Assembly: GCF_002154695.1 (NCBI RefSeq)
Contig: NZ_MTAV01000046.1
Span: 1-64,000 of the forward strand
DNA: 64,000 bases
Source: Nostoc sp. T09
GTDB lineage: Bacteria > Cyanobacteriota > Cyanobacteriia > Cyanobacteriales > Nostocaceae
Direction of reading: 5' to 3'
Of the stretch, positions 53,388 to 62,296 are shown in pieces. The position numbers and the translations under genes were made by a program. The first letter of the stretch is position 1. The number at the start of each line of letters is the position of its first letter. The notes under the pieces were generated by a model. The model was not told the DNA's origin. It was given only the letters and a program-made list of their open reading frames with translations, and did not search any database.

Positions 53388-54659
53388 TTATGCCGTAGTC
53401 AGGAACATATATACTTTTTCTAAAGCATCATCCCAGCTAAAATTACTTAAAAATTTCACACCATTATTAGATATCTCTTTGCGCAAATTAGGATTCTCTA
53501 TAAGGCGGTCAATTTTACTTTCTAACTCCGAAATAATTGGTTTTGAATACAAACCATTATAATTGTCTTGAATTAGCCAATCTTTTGCATCTGATTTGTT
53601 AGTTACAACACATACACCACAAGCCATTAATTCAAGAGGTAGATAGGAGGTATGAGGAGTATACATAGTTACTAGTCCTATGTGACATCTTCTATACAAG
53701 CTTCCTGTATTTTCATAAGGCAGTAAACCCAGTTTACTAAAGTGATTAGGATATTGATCTAAAAGCGGATCGTTATATACACTTCCTGCCAAAACTATAT
53801 CTACTCTATCTTCCCATTTTTCCTTAATTCTTTTTAAGGTAGATATGCCTAAAGAAAAGCCATTGCGCCCAGAATTAGGTCTACAGTAGTAAAATATTCT
53901 AGTAGGTAAACTTTCATTTGCGACTCTATTAGCTTCGTAGTGAAAAATATTTCTATCTACCGAAGGATTAAAGTAAACTCCTCTATCAGGATTGTGTCTT
54001 CTACTATAATATTCGTACAAACCCTGTGTATTTATTATGGGAATAAATCCCAAATGGTAAGTTAATTCAGCTAAACCTGAAATTGCTCCTGCTTGGTAAC
54101 ACAGAGGTTCATAGTCTTGAATAAAGTAGTATTTTATCTTGACTCTATTAAATGATAATGATGAATATGCAGAGGGCCAATCTGTTGCAAAGGATATATC
54201 AGAATCAGGAATTTTAGAAACATCGTCTATAGTTTTTTGAAAGAAAATCTCAGCCTGGTCAAGATTTGGGAATGTCTTGCAAATGCGCTCTGCATAATCG
54301 CTCTGTTCTGCTTGAGGACAGTCCCTAACCGACAATCTGACCTTAATACCCTTAGAAATTAAATAATTACAGAATCTGTATATTGTAAAGATTCCCCCAT
54401 AATATGGAAATGGAATATAAGGTACAAACCAAGTAGCCGAAGTTATTTTTTCACCAAAATATTTTTCTTGCTTAGAAGTGACTTCTTCATTAGCTTGTAA
54501 ATCCTCTAATGACGGATTAAATCTCTCTATATCCCCAACTTCACTAAAACTTGCAGATCTAGTTTCGATAATTTTCTGAGTAATTTTATTTTTGATTTTC
54601 TGTGGTAATAAAGCTTTGCCACGGCGTGCAACTGAATACAGTAAATTACTAAAACCCAT
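53388..54659 (-). CDS. Glycosyltransferase (GT4-like, WsaF-type)
   Basis: About 423 residues. SATWFVPYIPFPYYGGIFTI and RFCNYLISKGIKVRL near the N-terminus, then QDYEPLCYQAGAISGLAELT and RIFYYCRPNSGRNGFSL resemble rhamnosyltransferase WsaF-type enzymes, with the donor-site HTSYLPLELMACGVCVVTNK near residue 345. AGGAG about nine bases before the ATG decides the start; an in-frame TTG upstream would add seven residues. It lies between the ABC exporter pair and the two-domain transferase and presumably acts on the same glycan. Long AT-rich gaps (about 200 bp each) separate it from its neighbours. Confidence 0.83.
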   Translation of the reverse strand: MGFSNLLYSVARRGKALLPQKIKNKITQKIIETRSASFSEVGDIERFNPSLEDLQANEEVTSKQEKYFGEKITSATWFVPYIPFPYYGGIFTIYRFCNYLISKGIKVRLSVRDCPQAEQSDYAERICKTFPNLDQAEIFFQKTIDDVSKIPDSDISFATDWPSAYSSLSFNRVKIKYYFIQDYEPLCYQAGAISGLAELTYHLGFIPIINTQGLYEYYSRRHNPDRGVYFNPSVDRNIFHYEANRVANESLPTRIFYYCRPNSGRNGFSLGISTLKRIKEKWEDRVDIVLAGSVYNDPLLDQYPNHFSKLGLLPYENTGSLYRRCHIGLVTMYTPHTSYLPLELMACGVCVVTNKSDAKDWLIQDNYNGLYSKPIISELESKIDRLIENPNLRKEISNNGVKFLSNFSWDDALEKVYMFLTTA

Positions 54660-54855
54660 TAATTTAATACTCCTGCCCAAGTTTACAATTCCAAGTTTTT
54701 AAATGTTTAGTATCATATCATTTTGCTAAGAATATGCCAAATTTATTAATTTATAATTAATGATTTGAGCCTTGCAGCAATAGATAAATAACCAAGCTAT
54801 TAATGCTTAGCCAGCAATTGACAAGATACCAGTTTATAAAAAACAAGCTCAATAT

Positions 54856-55587
54856 TTACACTGATTTTAAATAACAATCGACTACTTCACTAGCTTTGCC
54901 AGTAGTGCGAATTGTACCTCTATCTAGCCAAATTGCTCGTTGACAAGACTGCTTGATAAAACCTAAATCATGAGAAACTACTAAAACTGTCGCATCACAA
55001 TTCCAAAACTTATCTATTCTTTGTTTGCACTTACTCCTAAAACTTTCATCACCTACTGATAACACCTCATCCAAAATTAAGATATCTGGTTGTATTTCTG
55101 TAGCAATAGCAAATCCCAAGCGTGCTACCATCCCCGAAGATAAACCCTTAACTGGTACTAATATATAGTCCTGCAATTCTGCAAATTCCAAAATTGACTG
55201 TGTTCTTTTTCTCATTTCATCCTGAGAAAATCCCAGTAACACACCATACAGTAAAATATTATCCCTAACAGAAATTTCAGGATCAAATCCTGCTCCCAGT
55301 TCAATCAACGGAGCAATTTTTCCTCTTACCCGTACTGTTCCACTTGTTGATTTAAGAATTCCAGAAATTATTTTCAACAGGGTTGATTTACCAGAGCCAT
55401 TTGCTCCTATAATACCTACTTTTTCTCCCTGTTCAACAACAAAATCAATTTTGTCCAGTACTAATTTCTTTGCAGACTTGCGATATTTACCTTCAACAAT
55501 AGATAGCAAAGTTTTCTTGAGGTCATAAGAAAACTCTTCTTGCGTTCGTCGCCAAAGCGAAACTTGATCCAGACGAATTACTTCCAT
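54856..55587 (-). CDS. Polysaccharide ABC exporter ATPase (Wzt/TagH-like)
   Basis: A 243-residue ATPase: Walker A GANGSGKSTL near residue 60, signature GLSSGMVARLGFA near 148 and Walker B ILILDEVLSVGD near 170, with an H-loop VVSHD. It drives export of undecaprenol-linked O-antigen- or teichoic acid-type glycans. Unlike many Wzt proteins it has no C-terminal carbohydrate-binding domain, suggesting export without recognition of a modified chain terminus. The permease gene directly abuts it upstream: its stop and this ATG are adjacent, so translational coupling is likely. Confidence 0.93.
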   Translation of the reverse strand: MEVIRLDQVSLWRRTQEEFSYDLKKTLLSIVEGKYRKSAKKLVLDKIDFVVEQGEKVGIIGANGSGKSTLLKIISGILKSTSGTVRVRGKIAPLIELGAGFDPEISVRDNILLYGVLLGFSQDEMRKRTQSILEFAELQDYILVPVKGLSSGMVARLGFAIATEIQPDILILDEVLSVGDESFRSKCKQRIDKFWNCDATVLVVSHDLGFIKQSCQRAIWLDRGTIRTTGKASEVVDCYLKSV

Positions 55588-56394
55588 TTACAGCAAATCC
55601 ATAAATTGATGTCGCCACAAGTGAAAACAAGTCCATCCTAGTGACAAAATAATTATGCCACTCAATAGTGAATACGAGATTAAACTTAAGTCTGGTGAAC
55701 TTCCAGATAAAGTAATTTGACGTAAACTTTCAATAATTGGTGATAATGGATTTAATCCTAAAAATTGCTTTACCTGCGGTGGAACAATAGCGGCTGGATA
55801 AAATACAGGACTACTGACCCAAGTTACAAACACAAGTAACTCATAAAAGTAAGGTAGATCTCTAAAAAAAACGTACAAAGCGCTTACTAAAAATCCCACT
55901 CCTGTACAAACTAAAACTAGTGCTAAAAAGGGAAAACCTAGTGCTAAAACATTTATTAGACTCTTAGACTTTACTAAAGTAATCACTGCAAGTAACGGTA
56001 AAGTTCCCACTGAAAACTGAAACACATTTGCTGCAATCATCGATACTGGAAAAATGCTTACTGGCAAATGAATTTTATTCAGAAGTGAGCCATTTCCAAC
56101 TACACTAGTCAATGCCTGAGTAGTAGAAGCTGAGAAAAAATTGATCACAATCAGTCCTGTAAACGCTGCCAATACATAGTTGACTAAAGAATTACCATAA
56201 TAGGATGCAAAAGTTGCTCCAAAAATCGCAGTATACAACCCCGTCATAATTAAAGGGTTTAACATCGACCAATAAACACCCAAGAAGGAGCCACGATAGC
56301 GTACCTTTAAAGTCCTGGCTACTAAAACTTGTAATAATTCCCCGTATCGCTGCACTTGCAACCAAGTTACATTACTTTTAAGCGAAAACTTCAT
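55588..56394 (-). CDS. Polysaccharide ABC exporter permease (Wzm/TagG-like)
   Basis: A 268-residue permease of the ABC-2 family with six predicted helices and the family pattern ARTLKVRYRGSFLGVYWSML near the N-terminus, followed by FFRDLPYFYELLVFVTWVSS and PVFYPAAIVPPQVKQFLGLN near residues 180-210. It exports a lipid-linked polysaccharide with the ATPase encoded next. It is the first gene of the minus-strand polysaccharide cluster, so its promoter should lie in the AT-rich gap above. The exact glycan is unknown. Confidence 0.93.
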   Translation of the reverse strand: MKFSLKSNVTWLQVQRYGELLQVLVARTLKVRYRGSFLGVYWSMLNPLIMTGLYTAIFGATFASYYGNSLVNYVLAAFTGLIVINFFSASTTQALTSVVGNGSLLNKIHLPVSIFPVSMIAANVFQFSVGTLPLLAVITLVKSKSLINVLALGFPFLALVLVCTGVGFLVSALYVFFRDLPYFYELLVFVTWVSSPVFYPAAIVPPQVKQFLGLNPLSPIIESLRQITLSGSSPDLSLISYSLLSGIIILSLGWTCFHLWRHQFMDLL

Positions 56395-56694
56395 CCCCGA
56401 ACACCACTACATATTACTAGGCAGGCTAACCGCGAATTTTATCTTATCGGAGCGCAATTTTTCGCATAAATCTCAAGCAAAAAATTTAGCTTACAGTTTA
56501 AACTCATAAGCATATTTTACTATTCATGCAAGACTAGTTAAGTTATCGATTAGTTCCTAATGTCCTCTAGCCAAAAGTGAGCAATCTTTTCATCACTATA
56601 TATATTCTAAAAAGTCAATATGATTATCTTTACTTATATCTAAATTTCATAAAATATAAATATCTAAGGGTCTAATTGCTAAGTTTTACTCACT
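56395..56694. promoter_or_regulatory. AT-rich gap upstream of the polysaccharide exporter
   Basis: A 300-bp AT-rich gap with no gene or repeat that I can name; it probably holds the promoter of the minus-strand polysaccharide cluster. Confidence 0.5.
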
Positions 56695-56914
56695 TCAAGA
56701 CAGACATTTGAAGCAACTCCCGGCGATCGCACAATAGTCTGCCAATCTCTCTGCTCGTTGCCGTTCCTGTTCTGTTTGTTCTGCCAGCGTCGGCACCGAA
56801 CCTTGTGCATTATACCAACGCAACCATAAATCTGTTGCCTGCTGATAAGTTGGCCACAATCCGCATTCTAGTTCTAATACCCTTTCTCTTAAATCTGGCA
56901 ACACATAAATAAAT
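56695..56914 (-). pseudogene. C-terminal remnant of a Uma2 family gene
   Basis: The minus strand reads LPDLRERVLELECGLWPTYQ, then ATDLWLRWYNAQGSVPTLAE and EQERQRAERLADY: this is the C-terminal linker-and-coiled region typical of cyanobacterial Uma2 proteins. The whole N-terminal nuclease domain is absent; before about 56914 the DNA turns into the repeat-like AGACACGGAGA sequence. The last residues (CAIAGSCFKCLS) deviate from the family end. It is thus a truncated relic and not a functional small gene. Confidence 0.7.
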
Positions 56915-56940
56915 CTCCGTGTCTTTGCGTCCTGCTTCGG

Positions 56941-57003
56941 GTGACGCTCCTTATCCTGACGGAGACGCTACGCGTAGCTTGCTTCACTGTAGGAGTACTT
57001 CGC
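56941..57003. repeat. Dispersed palindromic repeat, copy 2
   Basis: Carries the core GGAGACGCTACGCGTAGC followed by TTGCTTC, shared with the copies near 33.1 and 58.7 kb. GCTACGCGTAGC is a perfect 12-base palindrome. Further G/C-rich repeat DNA with CCCGCAGGGTAGCAAG continues to about 57150; the remainder up to the petP-like gene shows no gene. Confidence 0.75.
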
Positions 57004-57259
57004 TACTGGTTCGCTCACGGAAGTTCGGACTCGACGGGAAGCGGAGCCACTACGTTGGACGGGCTCCCTGGTTTGTAGACGCCCGGAAAGCAGCTTCCCG
57101 CAGGGTAGCAAGTGGCGTCCAAGACTCCGACTTCGTCACCGCGTCCCCTTTTGTTATTTCCCGCATCCACCTCATCCCCCCTGTTGCTTTTGAAATCTAT
57201 TACAGGTGAGCCACGGATTCAGCTAAACTGAGACTTGGTTTATTGCATTGTATCTAGGC

Positions 57260-57454
57260 ATGGAAATCGGACAGAAGGTTAAGGTCTTTCGTTTGCGCGA
57301 TCGCGTATCTCCCCCTGTTGTAAAAAGATTAGGTCAAGTTGGCATTATCCTCGGCTACAAAATGACAGATGCTAGCGGTGTTGGTGTAGTGGTGCAATTT
57401 GAAGACAATTTCTCCACTTGGTTTTTTGAAGATGAACTTAAACTCGTACAGTAG
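57260..57454 (+). CDS. petP: PetP-like small protein (DUF2862), cytochrome b6f-associated
   Basis: About 64 residues, all in one SH3-like beta domain: MEIGQKVKVFRLRDRVSPPV, LGQVGIILGYKMTDASGVGV, then QFEDNFSTWFFEDELKLV. This matches the DUF2862 family to which the cyanobacterial cytochrome b6f subunit PetP belongs, so a role on the cytosolic face of that complex is likely. The ATG is chosen over an in-frame TTG four codons earlier because it begins the conserved fold. The downstream gene starts about 70 bp away in the same direction. Confidence 0.75.
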   Translation: MEIGQKVKVFRLRDRVSPPVVKRLGQVGIILGYKMTDASGVGVVVQFEDNFSTWFFEDELKLVQ

Positions 57455-57525
57455 GCGGAAGCTGAGAAGATTTGCCGAGTGCTAAGTTGGAGTTGACAAC
57501 ATCGGCGGTAACTGGAAATCAAGTA

Positions 57526-58626
57526 ATGACCCTGATATTGACATTTTTGGGCAAAGGCGGCATTGCTCGTACCAAAATTGCGATCGCGGCTGCCAAGCTA
57601 TTAGCTAACCAAGGCAAGCGCGTACTCCTAGCAGGACTTGCAGAACCAGCATTACCTATCCTGCTGGATACTACCCTGACTTCCGACCCCCAAGAAGTTG
57701 CTCCTAATTTGCAAGTAGTACAGTTTCAAGCATCTGTTCTGCTAGAGCGCAATTGGGAAGAAGTAAAAAAACTTGAGGCGCAATACCTCCGCACACCGAT
57801 CATTAAAGACGTTTACGCTCAAGAATTGGTGGTATTGCCGGGGATGGACAGTGCTCTTGCCCTCAATGCGATCCGTGAATATGATGCCAGCGGCAAATAT
57901 GATGTGATTGTCTATGATGGCACAGGTGAGGCTTCCACCTTGCGGATGTTGGGATTGCCAGAGTCTCTTAGCTGGTATGTCCGGCGCTTTCGGCAATTAT
58001 TTGTTAACTCTGATTTGGGAAAAACAATTGCAGAATCGCCCTTGATTCAACCGCTGATTAGCACCTTGTTCAATTTCAATTGGACAACAGATAACTTCGC
58101 ACAACCTACTAATCAAGTTAATAATCTCCTAGAACAGGGTAAAGCTGCCCTTGCCGACCCCCAGCGCGTTGCTGCCTTTTTGGTAACTACACCAGAACCA
58201 ATTGAGGTAGCAAGCACCCGTTATTTGTGGGGTAGCGCTCAACAAGTCGGTATTACTGTTGGCGGCGTTATCCTTGTCTCTTCCCAGAGTCACCACAATC
58301 TCACAGAGGAATTTACCCCTCTACCTATTAATGTGGTTCCTGATGTGCCAAGTGGTGAGTGGCAATCGCTAATAGATGCTCTACCCAACTTTGCGCAGCA
58401 AGCATTACAAGCTCCCAAACCCATTGAGATCGATATTCACAACCGTCAGGTACGCTTATTCTTGCCTGGATTTGACAAAAAACAAGTCAAACTCACTCAG
58501 TATGGGCCAGAGGTGACAGTCGAAGCTGGGGATCAGCGGCGGAATATTTCCCTACCCCCCTCTTTGAGTGGCAAACCCGTTACTGGGGCGAAGTTTCAGA
58601 ATAGTTATTTGATAATTTCGTTTTAG
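57526..58626 (+). CDS. Get3/ArsA-fold ATPase with crystallin-like domain (NosAFP type)
   Basis: About 366 residues. The N-terminal Get3/ArsA fold opens TLILTFLGKGGIARTKIAIA; the P-loop normally reads GKGGVGKTT but here GKGGIARTK, so the second glycine and the Walker A lysine are changed. The switch region VYDGTGEASTLRMLGLPESL and the VTTPEPIEVASTRY segment follow the family. Residues of about 275-366 resemble an alpha-crystallin/HSP20-type beta domain (EIDIHNRQVRLFLPGFDKKQ). This is the architecture of the Nostoc protein proposed to handle tail-anchored proteins. I chose the ATG; an in-frame TTG 18 codons earlier is possible. petP-like and chlG genes flank it. Confidence 0.85.
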   Translation: MTLILTFLGKGGIARTKIAIAAAKLLANQGKRVLLAGLAEPALPILLDTTLTSDPQEVAPNLQVVQFQASVLLERNWEEVKKLEAQYLRTPIIKDVYAQELVVLPGMDSALALNAIREYDASGKYDVIVYDGTGEASTLRMLGLPESLSWYVRRFRQLFVNSDLGKTIAESPLIQPLISTLFNFNWTTDNFAQPTNQVNNLLEQGKAALADPQRVAAFLVTTPEPIEVASTRYLWGSAQQVGITVGGVILVSSQSHHNLTEEFTPLPINVVPDVPSGEWQSLIDALPNFAQQALQAPKPIEIDIHNRQVRLFLPGFDKKQVKLTQYGPEVTVEAGDQRRNISLPPSLSGKPVTGAKFQNSYLIISF

Positions 58627-58973
58627 GCTATAGGTAATGGCGACTGGGTAGTGGGATCGGGAGGGCAAGGGGAAATAACAAATGCCCAATGACGCCAGTT
58701 GTTACCCTACCCTTCTCCAGCGGAGACGCTATGCGTAGCTTGCTTCCCATAGGGGTACGGGAACGCTTTCAGCGAATGGAAAGCCGCCCTCCGGGGTCTA
58801 CAACGCGCTTTCCCCACGCAACGCACTGGCTTCCCAGTGCCCCATACCCAAGGACGCCAGTTGCTACCGTGTGGGAAGCTGCTAGCCTGTGGCAATGCCT
58901 AACGGCGATCGCGTCTACAAGTCTGGTGACAGAACGCACTTGCTCCCCAATGCCCAATTCATAAATAGTTCTT
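58627..58973. repeat. Repeat-rich gap before chlG, with dispersed palindrome copy 3
   Basis: About 350 bp. Contains GGAGACGCTATGCGTAGC within a larger palindrome (about 58703-58766: TACCCTACCC left arm and AGGGGTA right arm), STRR-like CAATGCCC units and purine-rich AGGGCAAGGGG. Small open frames on either strand lack family similarity. chlG's promoter probably lies at the end of this gap. Confidence 0.7.
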
Positions 58974-60014
58974 ATGTCTGATTCAACTCCCATTACTCCA
59001 AATTCCAATCCTGCGGAAGCAGTAGACTCAGTTAATACGAGTGAAGAAATCACAGCAATTGCCGATCGCAGTGCTAAAACTAGGCAACTGCTGGGAATGA
59101 AAGGCGCAGCGCCAGGAGAAACCTCTATTTGGAAAATCCGGTTGCAACTGATGAAGCCGATCACTTGGATTCCCTTAATTTGGGGCGTAGTTTGCGGTGC
59201 TGCTTCTTCTGGGAACTATACTTGGACATTGGAAAATGTGTTGAAGGCAGCAGCTTGTATGTTGCTTTCAGGACCACTACTTGCGGGTTACACCCAAACC
59301 TTAAATGATTTCTACGATCGCGAAATTGATGCCATTAATGAACCTTACCGTCCTATTCCCTCTGGAGCCATTTCTGTACCCCAGGTAATTACCCAGATAG
59401 TTGTATTATTGTTATCTGGTATTGCCTTAGCCTTTGTGCTGGATTTGTGGGCTGGTCATGACTTCCCTAATGTTACGGGTTTGGCTATTTTTGGAACTTT
59501 TATTGCCTATATATATTCAGCACCACCACTGAAACTGAAGCAAAACGGCTGGTTAGGAAATTATGCCTTGGGAGCAAGCTATATTGCTTTACCTTGGTGG
59601 GCAGGTCACGCTTTATTTGGAGAACTGAATTGGAAAATTGTTGTTCTCACCCTAATTTACAGTTTGGCTGGATTAGGTATTGCCATTGTCAATGACTTCA
59701 AGAGTGTAGAAGGCGATCGCCAACTGGGATTACAGTCACTACCTGTAATGTTTGGTGTTAATACTGCGGCGTGGATATGTGTAGTGATGATTGATTTATT
59801 TCAGGGATTAATTGCTGCTTATCTAGTTAGTATCCATGAGAATTTGTATGCAGCAATACTTGTACTGTTAATCTTGCCGCAAATCACCTTCCAAGATATG
59901 TATTTCCTGCGTGACCCTTTAAAAAACGACGTGAAGTACCAAGCCAGTGCTCAACCTTTCCTCGTCTTGGGAATGCTTGTGACTGGTTTAGCACTGGGTC
60001 ATGCTGGCGTTTAA
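58974..60014 (+). CDS. chlG: Chlorophyll synthase
   Basis: The UbiA-superfamily prenyltransferase that joins chlorophyllide a to a phytyl or geranylgeranyl chain, the last step of chlorophyll a synthesis, in thylakoid membranes. The 346-residue protein has nine predicted helices and the two Asp-rich motifs NDFYDREIDAINEPYRPIPS and NDFKSVEGDRQLGLQSLP, plus the LMKPITWIPLIWGVVCG start of the family. The N-terminus (residues 1-50) is polar and less conserved. A strong intrinsic terminator follows. It lies downstream of the Get3-like gene in the same direction, separated by a repeat-rich gap. Confidence 0.97.
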   Translation: MSDSTPITPNSNPAEAVDSVNTSEEITAIADRSAKTRQLLGMKGAAPGETSIWKIRLQLMKPITWIPLIWGVVCGAASSGNYTWTLENVLKAAACMLLSGPLLAGYTQTLNDFYDREIDAINEPYRPIPSGAISVPQVITQIVVLLLSGIALAFVLDLWAGHDFPNVTGLAIFGTFIAYIYSAPPLKLKQNGWLGNYALGASYIALPWWAGHALFGELNWKIVVLTLIYSLAGLGIAIVNDFKSVEGDRQLGLQSLPVMFGVNTAAWICVVMIDLFQGLIAAYLVSIHENLYAAILVLLILPQITFQDMYFLRDPLKNDVKYQASAQPFLVLGMLVTGLALGHAGV

Positions 60015-60045
60015 GTTATACTTCCTGAGCAAGAAGTTAAGAGTA

Positions 60046-60095
60046 GGGGGTTAGAAGTTAAGATTACTTCTAACTCCTAATTTTTAATTTTTATC
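60046..60095 (+). terminator. Intrinsic terminator after chlG
   Basis: GGGTTAGAAGT and ACTTCTAACTC pair (one G-T pair) across TAAGATT and run into CTAATTTTTAATTTTT, a good intrinsic terminator. Confidence 0.88.
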
Positions 60096-60105
60096 AGAAA
60101 CTACC

Positions 60106-60393
60106 ATGTTAGAACTAATTTCTTCCCTGATTTATGGGATTCAACTTTTCTTAGTCCCTATTTGCTTTGTTGTTGCTTGGTCTGTGATCGGTCTCTGCGC
60201 TTGGAGTCTATGGTCAGCAGCGCGAGATAGTGTCAGTAAAGCCAAGCAAATGCATCAAATACCTTGTACTGGCTGCCAATTTTTTACTGAGGATTACCGC
60301 CTCAAATGCACAGTACGTCCCTCGATCGCTAACACAGAAGAGGCTATCAATTGTTCTGATTATCAACCTAAAACCAACCCTATGTTTTACTAA
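60106..60393 (+). CDS. Small single-helix protein with CxxC pair
   Basis: A 95-residue protein with one N-terminal hydrophobic segment (about residues 12-38, IQLFLVPICFVVAWSVIGLC) and a cytoplasmic-looking tail with PCTGCQFFTEDYRLKCTVRP and NCSDYQP. The CxxC and further Cys suggest metal or redox chemistry, but no family is recognised. It is transcribed in the same direction as chlG, after the terminator, so it is probably independent. Confidence 0.7.
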   Translation: MLELISSLIYGIQLFLVPICFVVAWSVIGLCAWSLWSAARDSVSKAKQMHQIPCTGCQFFTEDYRLKCTVRPSIANTEEAINCSDYQPKTNPMFY

Positions 60394-60399
60394 ACAGAT

Positions 60400-60476
60400 A
60401 AGGGGGATGAGGAAGACAAAGGAGAAATAACTACTGGCTCTTCACCAATGACAACTGACCAATAACTATTGACTAA
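60400..60476. repeat. STRR-like and purine-rich repeat
   Basis: AAGGGGGATGAGGAAGACAAAGGAGAAATAAC-type purine-rich sequence followed by ACCAATGACAACTGACCAAT and TATTGACTAAT heptamer-like units lies between the small protein and the dehydrogenase gene. Confidence 0.65.
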
Positions 60477-61422
60477 TATCTAACAAAACTTTTAAAACAC
60501 CTCGACTCTGAGCGTGTTTAAAAGCTGCAAGCCCTTCGTTGAGGTGATAACGAGCATGAATTAAGGGTTGTACATCCACTTGTTCTGTTGCAAGTAATTG
60601 GAGTGCAGGTGCAAAAGGACCACAACGGGAACCAATCAGAGTGATTTCGTCGACTACCAAAGAAGAAGCATCTAGGCTTAGATTACCAGCATAAGTACTT
60701 TTAAGTATCAGTGTGCCTCTAGAACGTAGGGCACGGCGAGCGATCGCAAATCCCTCGGGATTACCAGTACACTCTACTGAAATATCGAAAAATCTATCTG
60801 TAACAGTGTCGGCTAAACCCGTTTTTATGCCTCGTGCCTTTAGGTTGGCAAGTTTGTCTTGATGACGCCCTACGACCAAAAGTTCGCAACCTGTGAGAGC
60901 TATTGTTTGTGCCACTATTTGTCCCAGCTTACCATCGCCCACTACCAGTACCCGGTCATTGGTACCTAATTCTACTTGTTGCTGAATTTCTAGAGCTGCT
61001 GCTAAGGGTTCGGTAAATGTTGCTACTTCTGTTGGCACATTCTCAGGTACAGGATGTAGGTTTTCTATCGGCAAACAGAGATATTCAGCAAATGCTCCGT
61101 GGCGGTTGACAATACCAAGCACAGTGCGATTTTCACAGTGAGACGGTTGTTTACTGCGGCAAAATCGACAATGTCCACAAACAGCGTTAATTTCTCCTAC
61201 TACTCGCTGGTTAAGTAGGTTTTCTGGCCCTTGTTCGACAACACCAACAAACTCATGTCCTAAAATACCACTGTAGGGATAGTAGCCTCTTAGCAGTTCT
61301 AAGTCAGTATTACAAATACCTGCACGCAAAACACGCACAAGAGCTTCTCCTGGCGGTGGTTTCGGGATGGGGATGTCTGTGCGTAATTGTAATTGGTTGT
61401 TTTCGAGCCAGAGTCCTTTCAT
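60466..61422 (-). CDS. Zinc-dependent medium-chain alcohol dehydrogenase family protein
   Basis: A 318-residue MDR-family oxidoreductase. Catalytic zinc ligands lie in GICNTDLELLRG and GHEFVGVV; the structural-zinc cysteines appear as CGHCRFCRSKQPSHC near residues 80-94. The nucleotide-binding region has VLVVGDGKLGQIVAQTIALT, a GxGxxG-type motif near residue 158. It probably oxidises or reduces an alcohol or aldehyde with NAD(P); substrate unknown. The length is short for the family, and the glycine motif reads GDGKLG. No partner genes are seen. Confidence 0.9.
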   Translation of the reverse strand: MKGLWLENNQLQLRTDIPIPKPPPGEALVRVLRAGICNTDLELLRGYYPYSGILGHEFVGVVEQGPENLLNQRVVGEINAVCGHCRFCRSKQPSHCENRTVLGIVNRHGAFAEYLCLPIENLHPVPENVPTEVATFTEPLAAALEIQQQVELGTNDRVLVVGDGKLGQIVAQTIALTGCELLVVGRHQDKLANLKARGIKTGLADTVTDRFFDISVECTGNPEGFAIARRALRSRGTLILKSTYAGNLSLDASSLVVDEITLIGSRCGPFAPALQLLATEQVDVQPLIHARYHLNEGLAAFKHAQSRGVLKVLLDISQ

Positions 61423-61550
61423 TAGTATTTGACCAATAAGATTCAGGACGGGTAGCGGTCGAACTAAAAAGCAGTAACAGCTATATTTTACATTTGAGAC
61501 CGCAATAATTACTGAGCCAAGTCAGTAAAAAATAAAATTTAAGTATCAAA

Positions 61551-62138
61551 TTACTCTCTATTTTTCTTAGGAATTGCAGTATGGGTTGCATTATTGGAAT
61601 TTGGCTGAGTTTTGCTTAGCCAAGTTACTATGTCATCTGCATGTACTGCTATCTCATTTCCTAGAGTCTTAATATATAAAAGTCCGTCGCTAATAGTTAA
61701 ATCCCTAATCGGATACCATGCATCTCGTGTGCGTATCAGCAGTTCTAATGGAATTCCTAATTGTAAAGCATATTTACGATATTTCCACCAAGCTCGCCAT
61801 AGGTAGACTGATTTAGTGCCATGCATCTTATAACCATTGGGTACTTGGCAGTAACGATACTCATAGAAACCCCGACGATCTATCTCACCTGTGAGAATAT
61901 AGCTATAGTCCGCTAATACTTCGTTGATCACGTCCCAATAGGATGAAGTTGCATTAATAGAGAATACTGATGCTGTGTCCGTGAGTTCTGAAGTAGCAAT
62001 AACACCTTCTATTTTGGCTATTACTTGGTTACTTTTATATACTGTTTGCGCCGTCAAAAAAGGGTTTGACAGCAAGACTTCTTGCTTGTGGATGGAGCTA
62101 TAAACAAAGACTCGCATCAAATCTAAATTGGACAACAT
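61551..62138 (-). CDS. Conserved-type protein of unknown function
   Basis: A 195-residue soluble protein. The sequence has a mixed alpha/beta pattern, with IAKIEGVIATSELTDTASVF and the aromatic-rich block KSVYLWRAWWKYRKYALQLG near residues 105-125, then a positively charged tail NNATHTAIPKKNRE. No family recognised and no transmembrane segment. It stands between the dehydrogenase and inositol-phosphatase genes in the same direction, with 160-bp AT-rich gaps. The gene call rests on length and codon-like composition. Confidence 0.65.
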   Translation of the reverse strand: MLSNLDLMRVFVYSSIHKQEVLLSNPFLTAQTVYKSNQVIAKIEGVIATSELTDTASVFSINATSSYWDVINEVLADYSYILTGEIDRRGFYEYRYCQVPNGYKMHGTKSVYLWRAWWKYRKYALQLGIPLELLIRTRDAWYPIRDLTISDGLLYIKTLGNEIAVHADDIVTWLSKTQPNSNNATHTAIPKKNRE

Positions 62139-62296
62139 GGCTATTTATGTACTCAGTGCCCCACTGCAACATTATGGGAGTGTCAACACAGTATAAATTA
62201 GCTGCACATAATTGACTCAACTCTAAATATAATGAAACCCTTGTTTGCCAATGGTTATACTGGTATACTTTGTAACTAAAATATTTTAATACTTAT

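Noticed and set aside
56919-57209. Plus-strand 96-codon frame and others in repeat DNA before the petP-like gene
   Set aside because: It translates dispersed-repeat sequence; Arg/Ser-rich with no family.
58689-59164. Open frames on both strands in the chlG upstream gap
   Set aside because: They consist of STRR and palindromic repeat DNA or run antisense into chlG.
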